A DNA stretch of 64,000 nucleotides. Source: Auanema rhodensis. Its lineage: Eukaryota; Nematoda; Chromadorea; Rhabditida; Rhabditidae. Both the position numbers and the translations under genes were made by a program. The notes under the pieces are model-generated. The model was not told the origin of the DNA. It worked only from the letters and a program-made list of their open reading frames with translations, and searched no databases. Shown one piece after another: positions 1-15,480 of the stretch (positions are counted from its first letter, which is position 1; each line of letters opens with the position of its first letter). The stretch is from the NCBI GenBank assembly GCA_964057225.1, contig OZ059894.1:12906131-12970130 (forward strand), read 5' to 3'.

Positions 1-23
1 AAAAATATGAGATTGTTTCAAAA

Positions 24-2457
24 TACGTGATTAAATGAAGGAAATGGAGTAAAATGAATTGGAAAATTATAAAATATTTTCATGTTTTATTTCTTGAGTT
101 TCAAAATATTCAAACTTTTTTTTTTCACTGTTTAAAATCTTAATTAACGAATGAATTGTTTCAAAACTATTGTAAAAATATGAGATTGTTTCAAAATACG
201 TGATTAAATGAAGAAAATGGAGTAAAATGAATTGGAAAATTATAAAATATTTCCATGTTTTATTTTTTTAGTATCAGAAAATTCAAATTAAGATCGTTTT
301 TAATGTTTCAAATCTCAATGAACGAATGAATTGTTTCAAAACTATTGTAAAAATATGAGATTGTTTCAAAATACGTGATTAAATGAAGAAAATGGAGCAA
401 AATGAATTGGAAAATTATAAAATATTTTCATGTTTTATTTCTTGAGTATCAAAATATTTAAACTTTTTTTTTTCACTGTTTAAAATCTTAATGAACGAAT
501 GAATTGTTTCAAAACTATTGTAAAAATATGAGATTGTTTCAAAATACGTGATTAAATGAAGAAAATGGAGTAAAATGAATTGGAAAATTATAAAATATTT
601 TCATGTTTTATTTCTTGAGTTTCAAAATATTCAAACTTTTTTTTTTCACTGTTTAAAATCTTACAGAACGAATGAATTGTTTCAAAACTATTGTAAAAAT
701 TTGAGATTGTTTCAAAATACGTGATTAAATGAAGAAAATGGAGTAAAATGAATTGGAAAATTATAAAATATTTCCATGTTTTATTTTCTTAGTATCAGAA
801 AATTCGAATTAAGATCGTTTTCAATGTTTCAAATCTTAATGAACGAATTAATTGTTTCAAAACTATTGTAAAAATATGAGATTGTTTCAAAATACGTGAT
901 TAAATGAAGAAAATGGAGTAAAATGAATTGGAAAATTATAAAATATTTCCATGTTTTATTTTTTTAGTATCAGAAAATTCAAATTAAGATCGTTTTTAAT
1001 GTTTCAAATCTCAATGAACGAATGAATTGTTTCAAAACTATTGTAAAAATATGAGATTGTTTCAAAATACGTGATTAAATGAAGAAAATGGAGTAAAATG
1101 AATTGGAAAATTATAAAATATTTTCATGTTTTATTTCTTGAGTATCAAAATATTTAAACTTTTTTTTTTCACTGTTTAAAATCTTAATGAACGAATGAAT
1201 TGTTTCAAAACTATTGTAAAAATATGAGATTGTTTCAAAATACGTGATTAAATGAAGGAAATGGAGTAAAATGAATTGGAAAATTATAAAATATTTTCAT
1301 GTTTTATTTCTTGAGTTTCAAAATATTCAAACTTTTTTTTTTCACTGTTTAAAATCTTAATTAACGAATGAATTGTTTCAAAACTATTGTAAAAATATGA
1401 GATTGTTTCAAAATACGTGATTAAATGAAGAAAATGGAGTAAAATGAATTGGAAAATTATAAAATATTTCCATGTTTTATTTTTTTAGTATCAGAAAATT
1501 CAAATTAAGATCGTTTTTAATGTTTCAAATCTCAATGAACGAATGAATTGTTTCAAAACTATTGTAAAAATATGAGATTGTTTCAAAATACGTGATTAAA
1601 TGAAGAAAATGGAGCAAAATGAATTGGAAAATTATAAAATATTTTCATGTTTTATTTCTTGAGTATCAAAATATTTAAACTTTTTTTTTTCACTGTTTAA
1701 AATCTTAATGAACGAATGAATTGTTTCAAAACTATTGTAAAAATATGAGATTGTTTCAAAATACGTGATTAAATGAAGAAAATGGAGTAAAATGAATTGG
1801 AAAATTATAAAATATTTTCATGTTTTATTTCTTGAGTTTCAAAATATTCAAACTTTTTTTTTTCACTGTTTAAAATCTTACAGAACGAATGAATTGTTTC
1901 AAAACTATTGTAAAAATTTGAGATTGTTTCAAAATACGTGATTAAATGAAGAAAATGGAGTAAAATGAATTGGAAAATTATAAAATATTTCCATGTTTTA
2001 TTTTCTTAGTATCAGAAAATTCGAATTAAGATCGTTTTCAATGTTTCAAATCTTAATGAACGAATTAATTGTTTCAAAACTATTGTAAAAATATGAGATT
2101 GTTTCAAAATACGTGATTAAATGAAGAAAACGGAGTAAAATGAATTGGAAAATTATAAAATATTTCCATGTTTTATTTTTTTAGTATCAGAAAATTCAAA
2201 TTAAGATCGTTTTTAATGTTTCAAATCTCAATGAACGAATGAATTGTTTCAAAACTATTGTAAAAATATGAGATTGTTTCAAAATACGTGATTAAATGAA
2301 GAAAATGGAGTAAAATGAATTGGAAAATTATAAAATATTTTCATGTTTTATTTCTTGAGTTTCAAAATATTCAAACTTTTTTTTTTCACTGTTTAAAATC
2401 TTAATGAACGAATGAATTGTTTCAAAACTATTGTAAAAATATGAGATTGTTTCAAAA
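24..2457. repeat. Tandem duplication of a 7-monomer block (1,217 bp)
   Basis: Units 24-1240 and 1241-2457 have the same order of diagnostic variants: A with AAGG and AATTAACGA, B, A' with GAGC, A with CAG ending, B' with TTCGAATT, B. They differ at the seventh monomer, which has GTATC/ATTTAAAC in the first copy and GTTTC/ATTCAAAC in the second, so the exchange point probably lies there. One private change (CGGAG for TGGAG) is near 2130. Confidence 0.85.
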
Positions 2458-5400
2458 TACGTGATTAAATGAAGAAAATGGAGTAAAATGAATTGGAAAA
2501 TTATAAAATATTTCCATGTTTTATTTTCTTAGTATCAGAAAATTCAAATTAAGATCGTTTTCAATGTTTCAAATCTTAATGAACGAATTAATCGTTTCAA
2601 AACTATTGTAAAAATATGAGATTGTTTCAAAATACGTGATTAAATGAAGAAAATAGAGTAAAATGAATTGGAATATTATAAAATATTTTCATGTTTTATT
2701 TCTTGAGTATCAAAATATTCAAACTTTTTTTTTTCACTGTTTAAAATCTTAATGAACGAATGAATTGTTTCAAAACTATTGTAAAAATATGAGATTGTTT
2801 CAAAATACGTGATTAAATGAAGGAAATGGAGTAAAATGAATTGGAAAATTATAAAATATTTTCATGTTTTATTTCTTGAGTTTCAAAATATTCAAACTTT
2901 TTTTTTTCACTGTTTAAAATCTTAATGAACGAATGAATTGTTTCAAAACTATTGTAAAAATTTGAGATTGTTTCAAAATACGTGATTAAATGAAGAAAAT
3001 GGAGTAAAATGAATTGGAAAATTATAAAATATTTCCATGTTTTATTTTTTTAGTATCAGAAAATTCAAATTAAGATCGTTTTTAATGTTTCAAATCTCAA
3101 TGAACGAATGAATTGTTTCAAAACTATTGTAAAAATATGAGATTGTTTCAAAATACGTGATTAAATGAAGAAAATGGAGTAAAATGAATTGGAAAATTAT
3201 AAAATATTTTCATGTTTTATTTCTTGAGTTTCAAAATATTCAAACTTTTTTTTTTCACTGTTTAAAATCTTAATGAACGAATGAATTGTTTCAAAACTAT
3301 TGTAAAAATTTGAGATTGTTTCAAAATACGTGATTTAATGAAGAAAATAGAGTAAAATGAATTGGAAAATTATAAAATATTTTCATGTTTTTATTTTTTA
3401 GTATCAGAAAATTCAAATTAAGATCGTTTTTAATGTTTCAAATCTTAATGAACGAATGAATTGTTTCAAAACTATTGTAAAAATATGAGATTGTTTCAAA
3501 ATACGTGATTAAATGAAGAAAATGGAGTAAAATGAATTGGAAAATTATAAAATATTTTCATTTTTTATTTCTTGAGTATCAAAATATTCAAAATTATATC
3601 TTTTTTACTGTTAAAAACATTATTAACTGGATGATTTGTTTGGAAATTATTGTAAAAATATGAGATTGTTTCAAAATACGTGATTAAATGAAGAAAATGG
3701 AGCAAAATGAATTGGAAAATTATGAAATATTTTCATGTTTTATTTCTTGAGTATCAAAATATTTAAACTTTTTTTTTTCACTGTTTAAAATCTTACAGAA
3801 CGAATGAATTGTTTCAAAACTATTGTAAAAATTTGAGATTGTTTCAAAATTTGTGATTAAATGAAGAAAATGGAGTAAAATGAATTGGAAAATTATAAAA
3901 TATTTCCATGTTTTATTTTCTTAGTATCAGAAAATTCAAATTAAGATCGTTTTTAATGTTTCAAATCTTAATGAACGAATGAATTGTTTCAAAACTATTG
4001 TAAAAATATGAGATTGTTTCAAAATACGTGATTAAATGAAGAAAATGGAGTAAAATGAATTGGAAAATTATAAAATATTTCCATGTTTTATTTTCTTAGT
4101 ATCAGAAAATTCAAATTAAGATCGTTTTTAATGTTTCAAATCTTAATGAACGAATGAATTGTTTCAAAACTATTGTAAAAATATGAGATTAATTCAAAAT
4201 ACGTGATTAAATGAAGAAAATGGAGTAAAATGAATTGGAAAATTATAAAATATTTTCATGTTTTATTTCTTGAGTTTCAAAATATTCAAACTTTTTTTTT
4301 TCACTGTTTAAAATCTTAATGAACGAATGAATTGTTTCAAAACTATTGTAAAAATATGAGATTGTTTCAAAATACGTGATTAAATGAAGAAAATGGAGTA
4401 AAATGAATTGGAAAATTATAAAATATTTTCATGTTTTATTTCTTGAGTTTCAAAATATTCAAACTTTTTTTTTTCACTGTTTAAAATCTTAATTAACGAA
4501 TGAATTGTTTCAAAACTATTGTAAAAATATGAGATTGTTTCAAAATACGTGATTAAATGAAGAAAATGGAGTAAAATGAATTGGAAAATTATAAAATATT
4601 TCCATGTTTTATTTTTTTAGTATCAGAAAATTCAAATTAAGATCGTTTTTAATGTTTCAAATCTCAATGAACGAATGAATTGTTTCAAAACTATTGTAAA
4701 AAAATGAGATTGTTTCAAAATACGTGATTAAATGAAGAAAATGGAGCAAAATGAATTGGAAAATTATAAAATATTTTCATGTTTTATTTCTTGAGTATCA
4801 AAATATTTAAACTTTTTTTTTTCACTGTTTAAAATCTTAATGAACGAATGAATTGTTTCAAAACTATTGTAAAAATATGAGATTGTTTCAAAATACGTGA
4901 TTAAATGAAGAAAATGGAGTAAAATGAATTGGAAAATTATAAAATATTTTCATGTTTTATTTCTTGAGTTTCAAAATATTCAAACTTTTTTTTTTCACTG
5001 TTTAAAATCTTACAGAACGAATGAATTGTTTCAAAACTATTGTAAAAATTTGAGATTGTTTCAAAATACGTGATTAAATGAAGAAAATGGAGTAAAATGA
5101 ATTGGAAAATTATAAAATATTTCCATGTTTTATTTTCTTAGTATCAGAAAATTCGAATTAAGATCGTTTTCAATGTTTCAAATCTTAATGAACGAATTAA
5201 TTGTTTCAAAACTATTGTAAAAATATGAGATTGTTTCAAAATACGTGATTAAATGAAGAAAATGGAGTAAAATGAATTGGAAAATTATAAAATATTTCCA
5301 TGTTTTATTTTTTTAGTATCAGAAAATTCAAATTAAGATCGTTTTTAATGTTTCAAATCTCAATGAACGAATGAATTGTTTCAAAACTATTGTAAAAATA

Positions 5401-8400
5401 TGAGATTGTTTCAAAATACGTGATTATATGAAGAAAATGGAGTAAAATGAATTGGAAAATTATAAAATATTTCCATGTTTTATTTTTTTAGTATCAGAAA
5501 ATTCAAATTAAGATCGTTTTTAATGTTTCAAATCTCAATGAACGAATGAATTGTTTCAAAACTATTGTAAAAATATGAGATTGTTTCAAAATACGTGATT
5601 AAATGAAGAAAATGGAGTAAAATGAATTGGAAAATTATAAAATATTTCCATGTTTTATTTTCTTAGTATCAGAAAATTCAAATTAAGATCGTTTTCAATG
5701 TTTCAAATCTTAATGAACGAATTAATCGTTTCAAAACTATTGTAAAAATATGAGATTGTTTCAAAATACGTGATTAAATGAAGGAAATGGAGTAAAATGA
5801 ATTGGAAAATTATAAAATATTTTCATGTTTTATTTCTTGAGTTTCAAAATATTCAAACTTTTTTTTTTCACTGTTTAAAATCTTAATGAACGAATGAATT
5901 GTTTCAAAACTATTGTAAAAATTTGAGATTGTTTCAAAATACGTGATTAAATGAAGAAAATGGAGTAAAATGAATTGGAAAATTATAAAATATTTCCATG
6001 TTTTATTTTTTTAGTATCAGAAAATTCAAATTAAGATCGTTTTTAATGTTTCAAATCTCAATGAACGAATGAATTGTTTCAAAATTATTGTAAAAATATG
6101 AGATTGTTTCAAAATACGTGATTAAATGAAGAAAATGGAGTAAAATGAATTGGAAAATTATAAAATATTTTCATGTTTTATTTCTTGAGTTTCAAAATAT
6201 TCAAACTTTTTTTTTTCACTGTTTAAAATCTTAATGAACGAATGAATTGTTTCAAAACTATTGTAAAAATATGAGATTGTTTCAAAATACGTGATTAAAT
6301 GAAGAAAATGGAGTAAAATGAATTGGAAAATTATAAAATATTTCCATGTTTTATTTTCTTAGTATCAGAAAATTCAAATTAAGATCGTTTTCAATGTTTC
6401 AAATCTTAATGAACGAATTAATCGTTTCAAAACTATTGTAAAAATATGAGATTGTTTCAAAATACGTGATTAAATGAAGAAAATAGAGTAAAATGAATTG
6501 GAATATTATAAAATATTTTCATGTTTTATTTCTTGAGTATCAAAATATTCAAACTTTTTTTTTTCACTGTTTAAAATCTTAATGAACGAATGAATTGTTT
6601 CAAAACTATTGTAAAAATATGAGATTGTTTCAAAATACGTGATTAAATGAAGGAAATGGAGTAAAATGAATTGGAAAATTATAAAATATTTTCATGTTTT
6701 ATTTCTTGAGTTTCAAAATATTCAAACTTTTTTTTTTCACTGTTTAAAATCTTAATGAACGAATGAATTGTTTCAAAACTATTGTAAAAATTTGAGATTG
6801 TTTCAAAATACGTGATTAAATGAAGAAAATGGAGTAAAATGAATTGGAAAATTATAAAATATTTCCATGTTTTATTTTTTTAGTATCAGAAAATTCAAAT
6901 TAAGATCGTTTTTAATGTTTCAAATCTCAATGAACGAATGAATTGTTTCAAAACTATTGTAAAAATATGAGATTGTTTCAAAATACGTGATTAAATGAAG
7001 AAAATGGAGTAAAATGAATTGGAAAATTATAAAATATTTTCATGTTTTATTTCTTGAGTTTCAAAATATTCAAACTTTTTTTTTTCACTGTTTAAAATCT
7101 TAATGAACGAATGAATTGTTTCAAAACTATTGTAAAAATTTGAGATTGTTTCAAAATACGTGATTTAATGAAGAAAATAGAGTAAAATGAATTGGAAAAT
7201 TATAAAATATTTTCATGTTTTATTTTTTTAGTATCAGAAAATTCAAATTAAGATCGTTTTTAATGTTTCAAATCTTAATGAACGAATGTTTCAAAACTAT
7301 TGTAAAAATATGAGATTGTTTCAAAATACGTGATTAAATGAAGAAAATGGAGTAAAATGAATTGGAAAATTATAAAATATTTTCATTTTTTATTTCTTGA
7401 GTATCAAAATATTCAAAATTATATCTTTTTTACTGTTAAAAACATTATTAACTGGATGATTTGTTTGGAAATTATTGTAAAAATATGAGATTGTTTCAAA
7501 ATACGTGATTAAATGAAGAAAATGGAGCAAAATGAATTGGAAAATTATAAAATATTTTCATGTTTTATTTCTTGAGTATCAAAATATTTAAACTTTTTTT
7601 TTTCACTGTTTAAAATCTTACAGAACGAATGAATTGTTTCAAAACTATTGTAAAAATTTGAGATTGTTTCAAAATTTGTGATTAAATGAAGAAAATGGAG
7701 TAAAATGAATTGGAAAATTATAAAATATTTCCATGTTTTATTTTCTTAGTATCAGAAAATTCAAATTAAGATCGTTTTTAATGTTTCAAATCTTAATGAA
7801 CGAATGAATTGTTTCAAAACTATTGTAAAAATATGAGATTGTTTCAAAATACGTGATTAAATGAAGAAAATGGAGTAAAATGAATTGGAAAATTATAAAA
7901 TATTTCCATGTTTTATTTTCTTAGTATCAGAAAATTCAAATTAAGATCGTTTTTAATGTTTCAAATCTTAATGAACGAATGAATTGTTTCAAAACTATTG
8001 TAAAAATATGAGATTAATTCAAAATACGTGATTAAATGAAGAAAATGGAGTAAAATGAATTGGAAAATTATAAAATATTTTCATGTTTTATTTCTTGAGT
8101 TTCAAAATATTCAAACTTTTTTTTTTCACTGTTTAAAATCTTAATGAACGAATGAATTGTTTCAAAACTATTGTAAAAATATGAGATTGTTTCAAAATAC
8201 GTGATTAAATGAAGAAAATGGAGTAAAATGAATTGGAAAATTATAAAATATTTTCATGTTTTATTTCTTGAGTTTCAAAATATTCAAACTTTTTTTTTTC
8301 ACTGTTTAAAATCTTAATTAACGAATGAATTGTTTCAAAACTATTGTAAAAATATGAGATTGTTTCAAAATACGTGATTAAATGAAGAAAATGGAGTAAA

Positions 8401-10580
8401 ATGAATTGGAAAATTATAAAATATTTCCATGTTTTATTTTTTTAGTATCAGAAAATTCAAATTAAGATCGTTTTTAATGTTTCAAATCTCAATGAACGAA
8501 TGAATTGTTTCAAAACTATTGTAAAAATATGAGATTGTTTCAAAATACGTGATTAAATGAAGAAAATGGAGCAAAATGAATTGGAAAATTATAAAATATT
8601 TTCATGTTTTATTTCTTGAGTATCAAAATATTTAAACTTTTTTTTTTCACTGTTTAAAATCTTAATGAACGAATGAATTGTTTCAAAACTATTGTAAAAA
8701 TATGAGATTGTTTCAAAATACGTGATTAAATGAAGAAAATGGAGTAAAATGAATTGGAAAATTATAAAATATTTTCATGTTTTATTTCTTGAGTTTCAAA
8801 ATATTCAAACTTTTTTTTTTCACTGTTTAAAATCTTACAGAACGAATGAATTGTTTCAAAACTATTGTAAAAATTTGAGATTGTTTCAAAATACGTGATT
8901 AAATGAAGAAAATGGAGTAAAATGAATTGGAAAATTATAAAATATTTCCATGTTTTATTTTCTTAGTATCAGAAAATTCGAATTAAGATCGTTTTCAATG
9001 TTTCAAATCTTAATGAACGAATTAATCGTTTCAAAACTATTGTAAAAATATGAGATTGTTTCAAAATACGTGATTAAATGAAGAAAATGGAGTAAAATGA
9101 ATTGGAAAATTATAAAATATTTCCATGTTTTATTTTTTTAGTATCAGAAAATTCAAATTAAGATCGTTTTTAATGTTTCAAATCTTAATGAACGAATGAA
9201 TTGTTTCGAAACTATTGTAAAAATATGAGATTGTTTCAAAATACGTGATTAAATGAAGAAAATGGAGCAAAATGAATTGGAAAATTATAAAATATTTTCA
9301 TGTTTTATTTCTTGAGTATCAAAATATTTAAACTTTTTTTTTTCACTGTTTAAAATCTTAATGAACGAATGAATTGTTTCAAAACTATTGTAAAAATATG
9401 AGATTGTTTCAAAATACGTGATTAAATGAAGAAAATGGAGTAAAATGAATTGGAAAATTATAAAATATTTTCATGTTTTATTTCTTGAGTTTCAAAATAT
9501 TCAAACTTTTTTTTTTCACTGTTTAAAATCTTACAGAACGAATGAATTGTTTCAAAACTATTGTAAAAATTTGAGATTGTTTCAAAATACGTGATTAAAT
9601 GAAGAAAATGGAGTAAAATGAATTGGAAAATTATAAAATATTTCCATGTTTTATTTTCTTAGTATCAGAAAATTCGAATTAAGATCGTTTTCAATGTTTC
9701 AAATCTTAATGAACGAATTAATTGTTTCAAAACTATTGTAAAAATATGAGATTGTTTCAAAATACGTGATTAAATGAAGAAAATGGAGTAAAATGAATTG
9801 GAAAATTATAAAATATTTCCATGTTTTATTTTTTTAGTATCAGAAAATTCAAATTAAGATCGTTTTTAATGTTTCAAATCTCAATGAACGAATGAATTGT
9901 TTCAAAACTATTGTAAAAATATGAGATTGTTTCAAAATACGTGATTAAATGAAGAAAATGGAGTAAAATGAATTGGAAAATTATAAAATATTTTCATGTT
10001 TTATTTCTTGAGTTTCAAAATATTCAAACTTTTTTTTTTCACTGTTTAAAATCTTAATGAACGAATGAATTGTTTCAAAACTATTGTAAAAATATGAGAT
10101 TGTTTCAAAATACGTGATTAAATGAAGAAAATGGAGTAAAATGAATTGGAAAATTATAAAATATTTTCATGTTTTATTTCTTGAGTTTCAAAATATTCAA
10201 ACTTTTTTTTTTCACTGTTTAAAATCTTAATGAACGAATGAATTGTTTCAAAACTATTGTAAAAATTTGAGATTGTTTCAAAATACGTGATTTAATGAAG
10301 AAAATAGAGTAAAATGAATTGGAAAATTATAAAATATTTTCATGTTTTATTTTTTTAGTATCAGAAAATTCAAATTAAGATCGTTTTTAATGTTTCAAAT
10401 CTTAATGAACGAATGTTTCAAAACTATTGTAAAAATATGAGATTGTTTCAAAATACGTGATTAAATGAAGAAAATGGAGTAAAATGAATTGGAAAATTAT
10501 AAAATATTTTCATTTTTTATTTCTTGAGTATCAAAATATTCAAAATTATATCTTTTTTACTGTTAAAAACATTATTAACT

Positions 10581-13500
10581 GGATGATTTGTTTGGAAATT
10601 ATTGTAAAAATATGAGATTGTTTCAAAATACGTGATTAAATGAAGAAAATGGAGCAAAATGAATTGGAAAATTATAAAATATTTTCATTTTTTATTTCTT
10701 GAGTATCAAAATATTCAAAATTATATCTTTTTTACTGTTAAAAACATTATTAACTGGATGATTTGTTTGGAAATTATTGTAAAAATATGAGATTGTTTCA
10801 AAATACGTGATTAAATGAAGAAAATGGAGCAAAATGAATTGGAAAATTATAAAATATTTTCATGTTTTATTTCTTGAGTATCAAAATATTTAAACTTTTT
10901 TTTTTCACTGTTTAAAATCTTACAGAACGAATGAATTGTTTCAAAACTATTGTAAAAATTTGAGATTGTTTCAAAATTTGTGATTAAATGAAGAAAATGG
11001 AGTAAAATGAATTGGAAAATTATAAAATATTTCCATGTTTTATTTTCTTAGTATCAGAAAATTCAAATTAAGATCGTTTTTTATGTTTCAAATCTTAATG
11101 AACGAATGAATTGTTTCAAAACTATTGTAAAAATATGAGATTAATTCAAAATACGTGATTAAATGAAGAAAATGGAGTAAAATGAATTGGAAAATTATAA
11201 AATATTTTCATGTTTTATTTCTTGAGTTTCAAAATATTCAAACTTTTTTTTTTCACTGTTTAAAATCTTAATGAACGAATGAATTGTTTCAAAACTATTG
11301 TAAAAATATGAGATTGTTTCAAAATACGTGATTAAATGAAGAAAATGGAGTAAAATGAATTGGAAAATTATAAAATATTTTCATGTTTTATTTCTTGAGT
11401 TTCAAAATATTCAAACTTTTTTTTTTCACTGTTTAAAATCTTAATTAACGAATGAATTGTTTCAAAACTATTGTAAAAATATGAGATTGTTTCAAAATAC
11501 GTGATTAAATGAAGAAAATGGAGTAAAATGAATTGGAAAATTATAAAATATTTCCATGTTTTATTTTTTTAGTATCAGAAAATTCAAATTAAGATCGTTT
11601 TTAATGTTTCAAATCTCAATGAACGAATGAATTGTTTCAAAACTATTGTAAAAATATGAGATTGTTTCAAAATACGTGATTAAATGAAGAAAATGGAGCA
11701 AAATGAATTGGAAAATTATAAAATATTTTCATGTTTTATTTCTTGAGTATCAAAATATTTAAACTTTTTTTTTTCACTGTTTAAAATCTTAATGAACGAA
11801 TGAATTGTTTCAAAACTATTGTAAAAATATGAGATTGTTTCAAAATACGTGATTAAATGAAGAAAATGGAGTAAAATGAATTGGAAAATTATAAAATATT
11901 TTCATGTTTTATTTCTTGAGTTTCAAAATATTCAAACTTTTTTTTTTCACTGTTTAAAATCTTACAGAACGAATGAATTGTTTCAAAACTATTGTAAAAA
12001 TTTGAGATTGTTTCAAAATACGTGATTAAATGAAGAAAATGGAGTAAAATGAATTGGAAAATTATAAAATATTTCCATGTTTTATTTTCTTAGTATCAGA
12101 AAATTCGAATTAAGATCGTTTTCAATGTTTCAAATCTTAATGAACGAATTAATTGTTTCAAAACTATTGTAAAAATATGAGATTGTTTCAAAATACGTGA
12201 TTAAATGAAGAAAATGGAGTAAAATGAATTGGAAAATTATAAAATATTTCCATGTTTTATTTTTTTAGTATCAGAAAATTCAAATTAAGATCGTTTTTAA
12301 TGTTTCAAATCTCAATGAACGAATGAATTGTTTCAAAACTATTGTAAAAATATGAGATTGTTTCAAAATACGTGATTAAATGAAGAAAATGGAGTAAAAT
12401 GAATTGGAAAATTATAAAATATTTTCATGTTTTATTTCTTGAGTTTCAAAATATTCAAACTTTTTTTTTTCACTGTTTAAAATCTTAATGAACGAATGAA
12501 TTGTTTCAAAACTATTGTAAAAATATGAGATTGTTTCAAAATACGTGATTAAATGAAGAAAATGGAGTAAAATGAATTGGAAAATTATAAAATATTTCCA
12601 TGTTTTATTTTCTTAGTATCAGAAAATTCAAATTAAGATCGTTTTCAATGTTTCAAATCTTAATGAACGAATTAATCGTTTCAAAACTATTGTAAAAATA
12701 TGAGATTGTTTCAAAATACGTGATTAAATGAAGAAAATGGAGTAAAATGAATTGGAAAATTATAAAATATTTTCATGTTTTATTTCTTGAGTTTCAAAAT
12801 ATTCAAACTTTTTTTTTTCACTGTTTAAAATCTTAATGAACGAATGAATTGTTTCAAAACTATTGTAAAAATTTGAGATTGTTTCAAAATACGTGATTTA
12901 ATGAAGAAAATAGAGTAAAATGAATTGGAAAATTATAAAATATTTTCATGTTTTATTTCTTGAGTTTCAAAATATTCAAACTTTTTTTTTTCACTGTTTA
13001 AAATCTTAATGAACGAATGAATTGTTTCAAAACTATTGTAAAAATTTGAGATTGTTTCAAAATACGTGATTTAATGAAGAAAATAGAGTAAAATGAATTG
13101 GAAAATTATAAAATATTTTCATGTTTTATTTTTTTAGTATCAGAAAATTCAAATTAAGATCGTTTTTAATGTTTCAAATCTTAATGAACGAATGTTTCAA
13201 AACTATTGTAAAAATATGAGATTGTTTCAAAATACGTGATTAAATGAAGAAAATGGAGTAAAATGAATTGGAAAATTATAAAATATTTTCATTTTTTATT
13301 TCTTGAGTATCAAAATATTCAAAATTATATCTTTTTTACTGTTAAAAACATTATTAACTGGATGATTTGTTTGGAAATTATTGTAAAAATATGAGATTGT
13401 TTCAAAATACGTGATTAAATGAAGAAAATGGAGCAAAATGAATTGGAAAATTATAAAATATTTTCATTTTTTATTTCTTGAGTATCAAAATATTCAAAAT

Positions 13501-15480
13501 TATATCTTTTTTACTGTTAAAAACATTATTAACTGGATGATTTGTTTGGAAATTATTGTAAAAATATGAGATTGTTTCAAAATACGTGATTAAATGAAGA
13601 AAATGGAGCAAAATGAATTGGAAAATTATAAAATATTTTCATGTTTTATTTCTTGAGTATCAAAATATTTAAACTTTTTTTTTTCACTGTTTAAAATCTT
13701 ACAGAACGAATGAATTGTTTCAAAACTATTGTAAAAATTTGAGATTGTTTCAAAATTTGTGATTAAATGAAGAAAATGGAGTAAAATGAATTGGAAAATT
13801 ATAAAATATTTCCATGTTTTATTTTCTTAGTATCAGAAAATTCAAATTAAGATCGTTTTTTATGTTTCAAATCTTAATGAACGAATGAATTGTTTCAAAA
13901 CTATTGTAAAAATATGAGATTAATTCAAAATACGTGATTAAATGAAGAAAATGGAGTAAAATGAATTGGAAAATTATAAAATATTTTCATGTTTTATTTC
14001 TTGAGTTTCAAAATATTCAAACTTTTTTTTTTCACTGTTTAAAATCTTAATGAACGAATGAATTGTTTCAAAACTATTGTAAAAATATGAGATTGTTTCA
14101 AAATACGTGATTAAATGAAGAAAATGGAGTAAAATGAATTGGAAAATTATAAAATATTTTCATGTTTTATTTCTTGAGTTTCAAAATATTCAAACTTTTT
14201 TTTTTCACTGTTTAAAATCTTAATTAACGAATGAATTGTTTCAAAACTATTGTAAAAATATGAGATTGTTTCAAAATACGTGATTAAATGAAGAAAATGG
14301 AGTAAAATGAATTGGAAAATTATAAAATATTTCCATGTTTTATTTTTTTAGTATCAGAAAATTCAAATTAAGATCGTTTTTAATGTTTCAAATCTCAATG
14401 AACGAATGAATTGTTTCAAAACTATTGTAAAAATATGAGATTGTTTCAAAATACGTGATTAAATGAAGAAAATGGAGCAAAATGAATTGGAAAATTATAA
14501 AATATTTTCATGTTTTATTTCTTGAGTATCAAAATATTTAAACTTTTTTTTTTCACTGTTCAAAATCTTAATGAACGAATGAATTGTTTCAAAACTATTG
14601 TAAAAATATGAGATTGTTTCAAAATACGTGATTAAATGAAGAAAATGGAGTAAAATGAATTGGAAAATTATAAAATATTTTCATGTTTTATTTCTTGAGT
14701 TTCAAAATATTCAAACTTTTTTTTTTCACTGTTTAAAATCTTACAGAACGAATGAATTGTTTCAAAACTATTGTAAAAATTTGAGATTGTTTCAAAATAC
14801 GTGATTAAATGAAGAAAATGGAGTAAAATGAATTGGAAAATTATAAAATATTTCCATGTTTTATTTTCTTAGTATCAGAAAATTCGAATTAAGATCGTTT
14901 TCAATGTTTCAAATCTTAATGAACGAATTAATTGTTTCAAAACTATTGTAAAAATATGAGATTGTTTCAAAATACGTGATTAAATGAAGAAAATGGAGTA
15001 AAATGAATTGGAAAATTATAAAATATTTCCATGTTTTATTTTTTTAGTATCAGAAAATTCAAATTAAGATCGTTTTTAATGTTTCAAATCTCAATGAACG
15101 AATGAATTGTTTCAAAACTATTGTAAAAATATGAGATTGTTTCAAAATACGTGATTAAATGAAGAAAATGGAGTAAAATGAATTGGAAAATTATAAAATA
15201 TTTTCATGTTTTATTTCTTGAGTTTCAAAATATTCAAACTTTTTTTTTTCACTGTTTAAAATCTTAATGAACGAATGAATTGTTTCAAAACTATTGTAAA
15301 AATATGAGATTGTTTCAAAATACGTGATTAAATGAAGAAAATGGAGTAAAATGAATTGGAAAATTATAAAATATTTCCATGTTTTATTTTCTTAGTATCA
15401 GAAAATTCAAATTAAGATCGTTTTCAATGTTTCAAATCTTAATGAACGAATTAATCGTTTCAAAACTATTGTAAAAATAT
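10581..15480. repeat. 2,779-bp duplication carrying a C-C doublet
   Basis: Two adjacent C monomers (markers 10581 and 10756) recur exactly 2,779 bp later (13360 and 13535). Both copies share the rare GTTTTTTATG (usual form GTTTTTAATG) at about 11078 and 13855, and both are preceded by a B monomer with a 5-bp deletion (CGAATGTTTC) near 10411 and 13189. Both also skip one of the two usual B monomers before the ATTAATTC unit. Variant order matches for about 13 monomers after the doublet and then diverges after the B'' unit. A 5-bp-deletion B monomer is also present near 7286. Confidence 0.8.
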
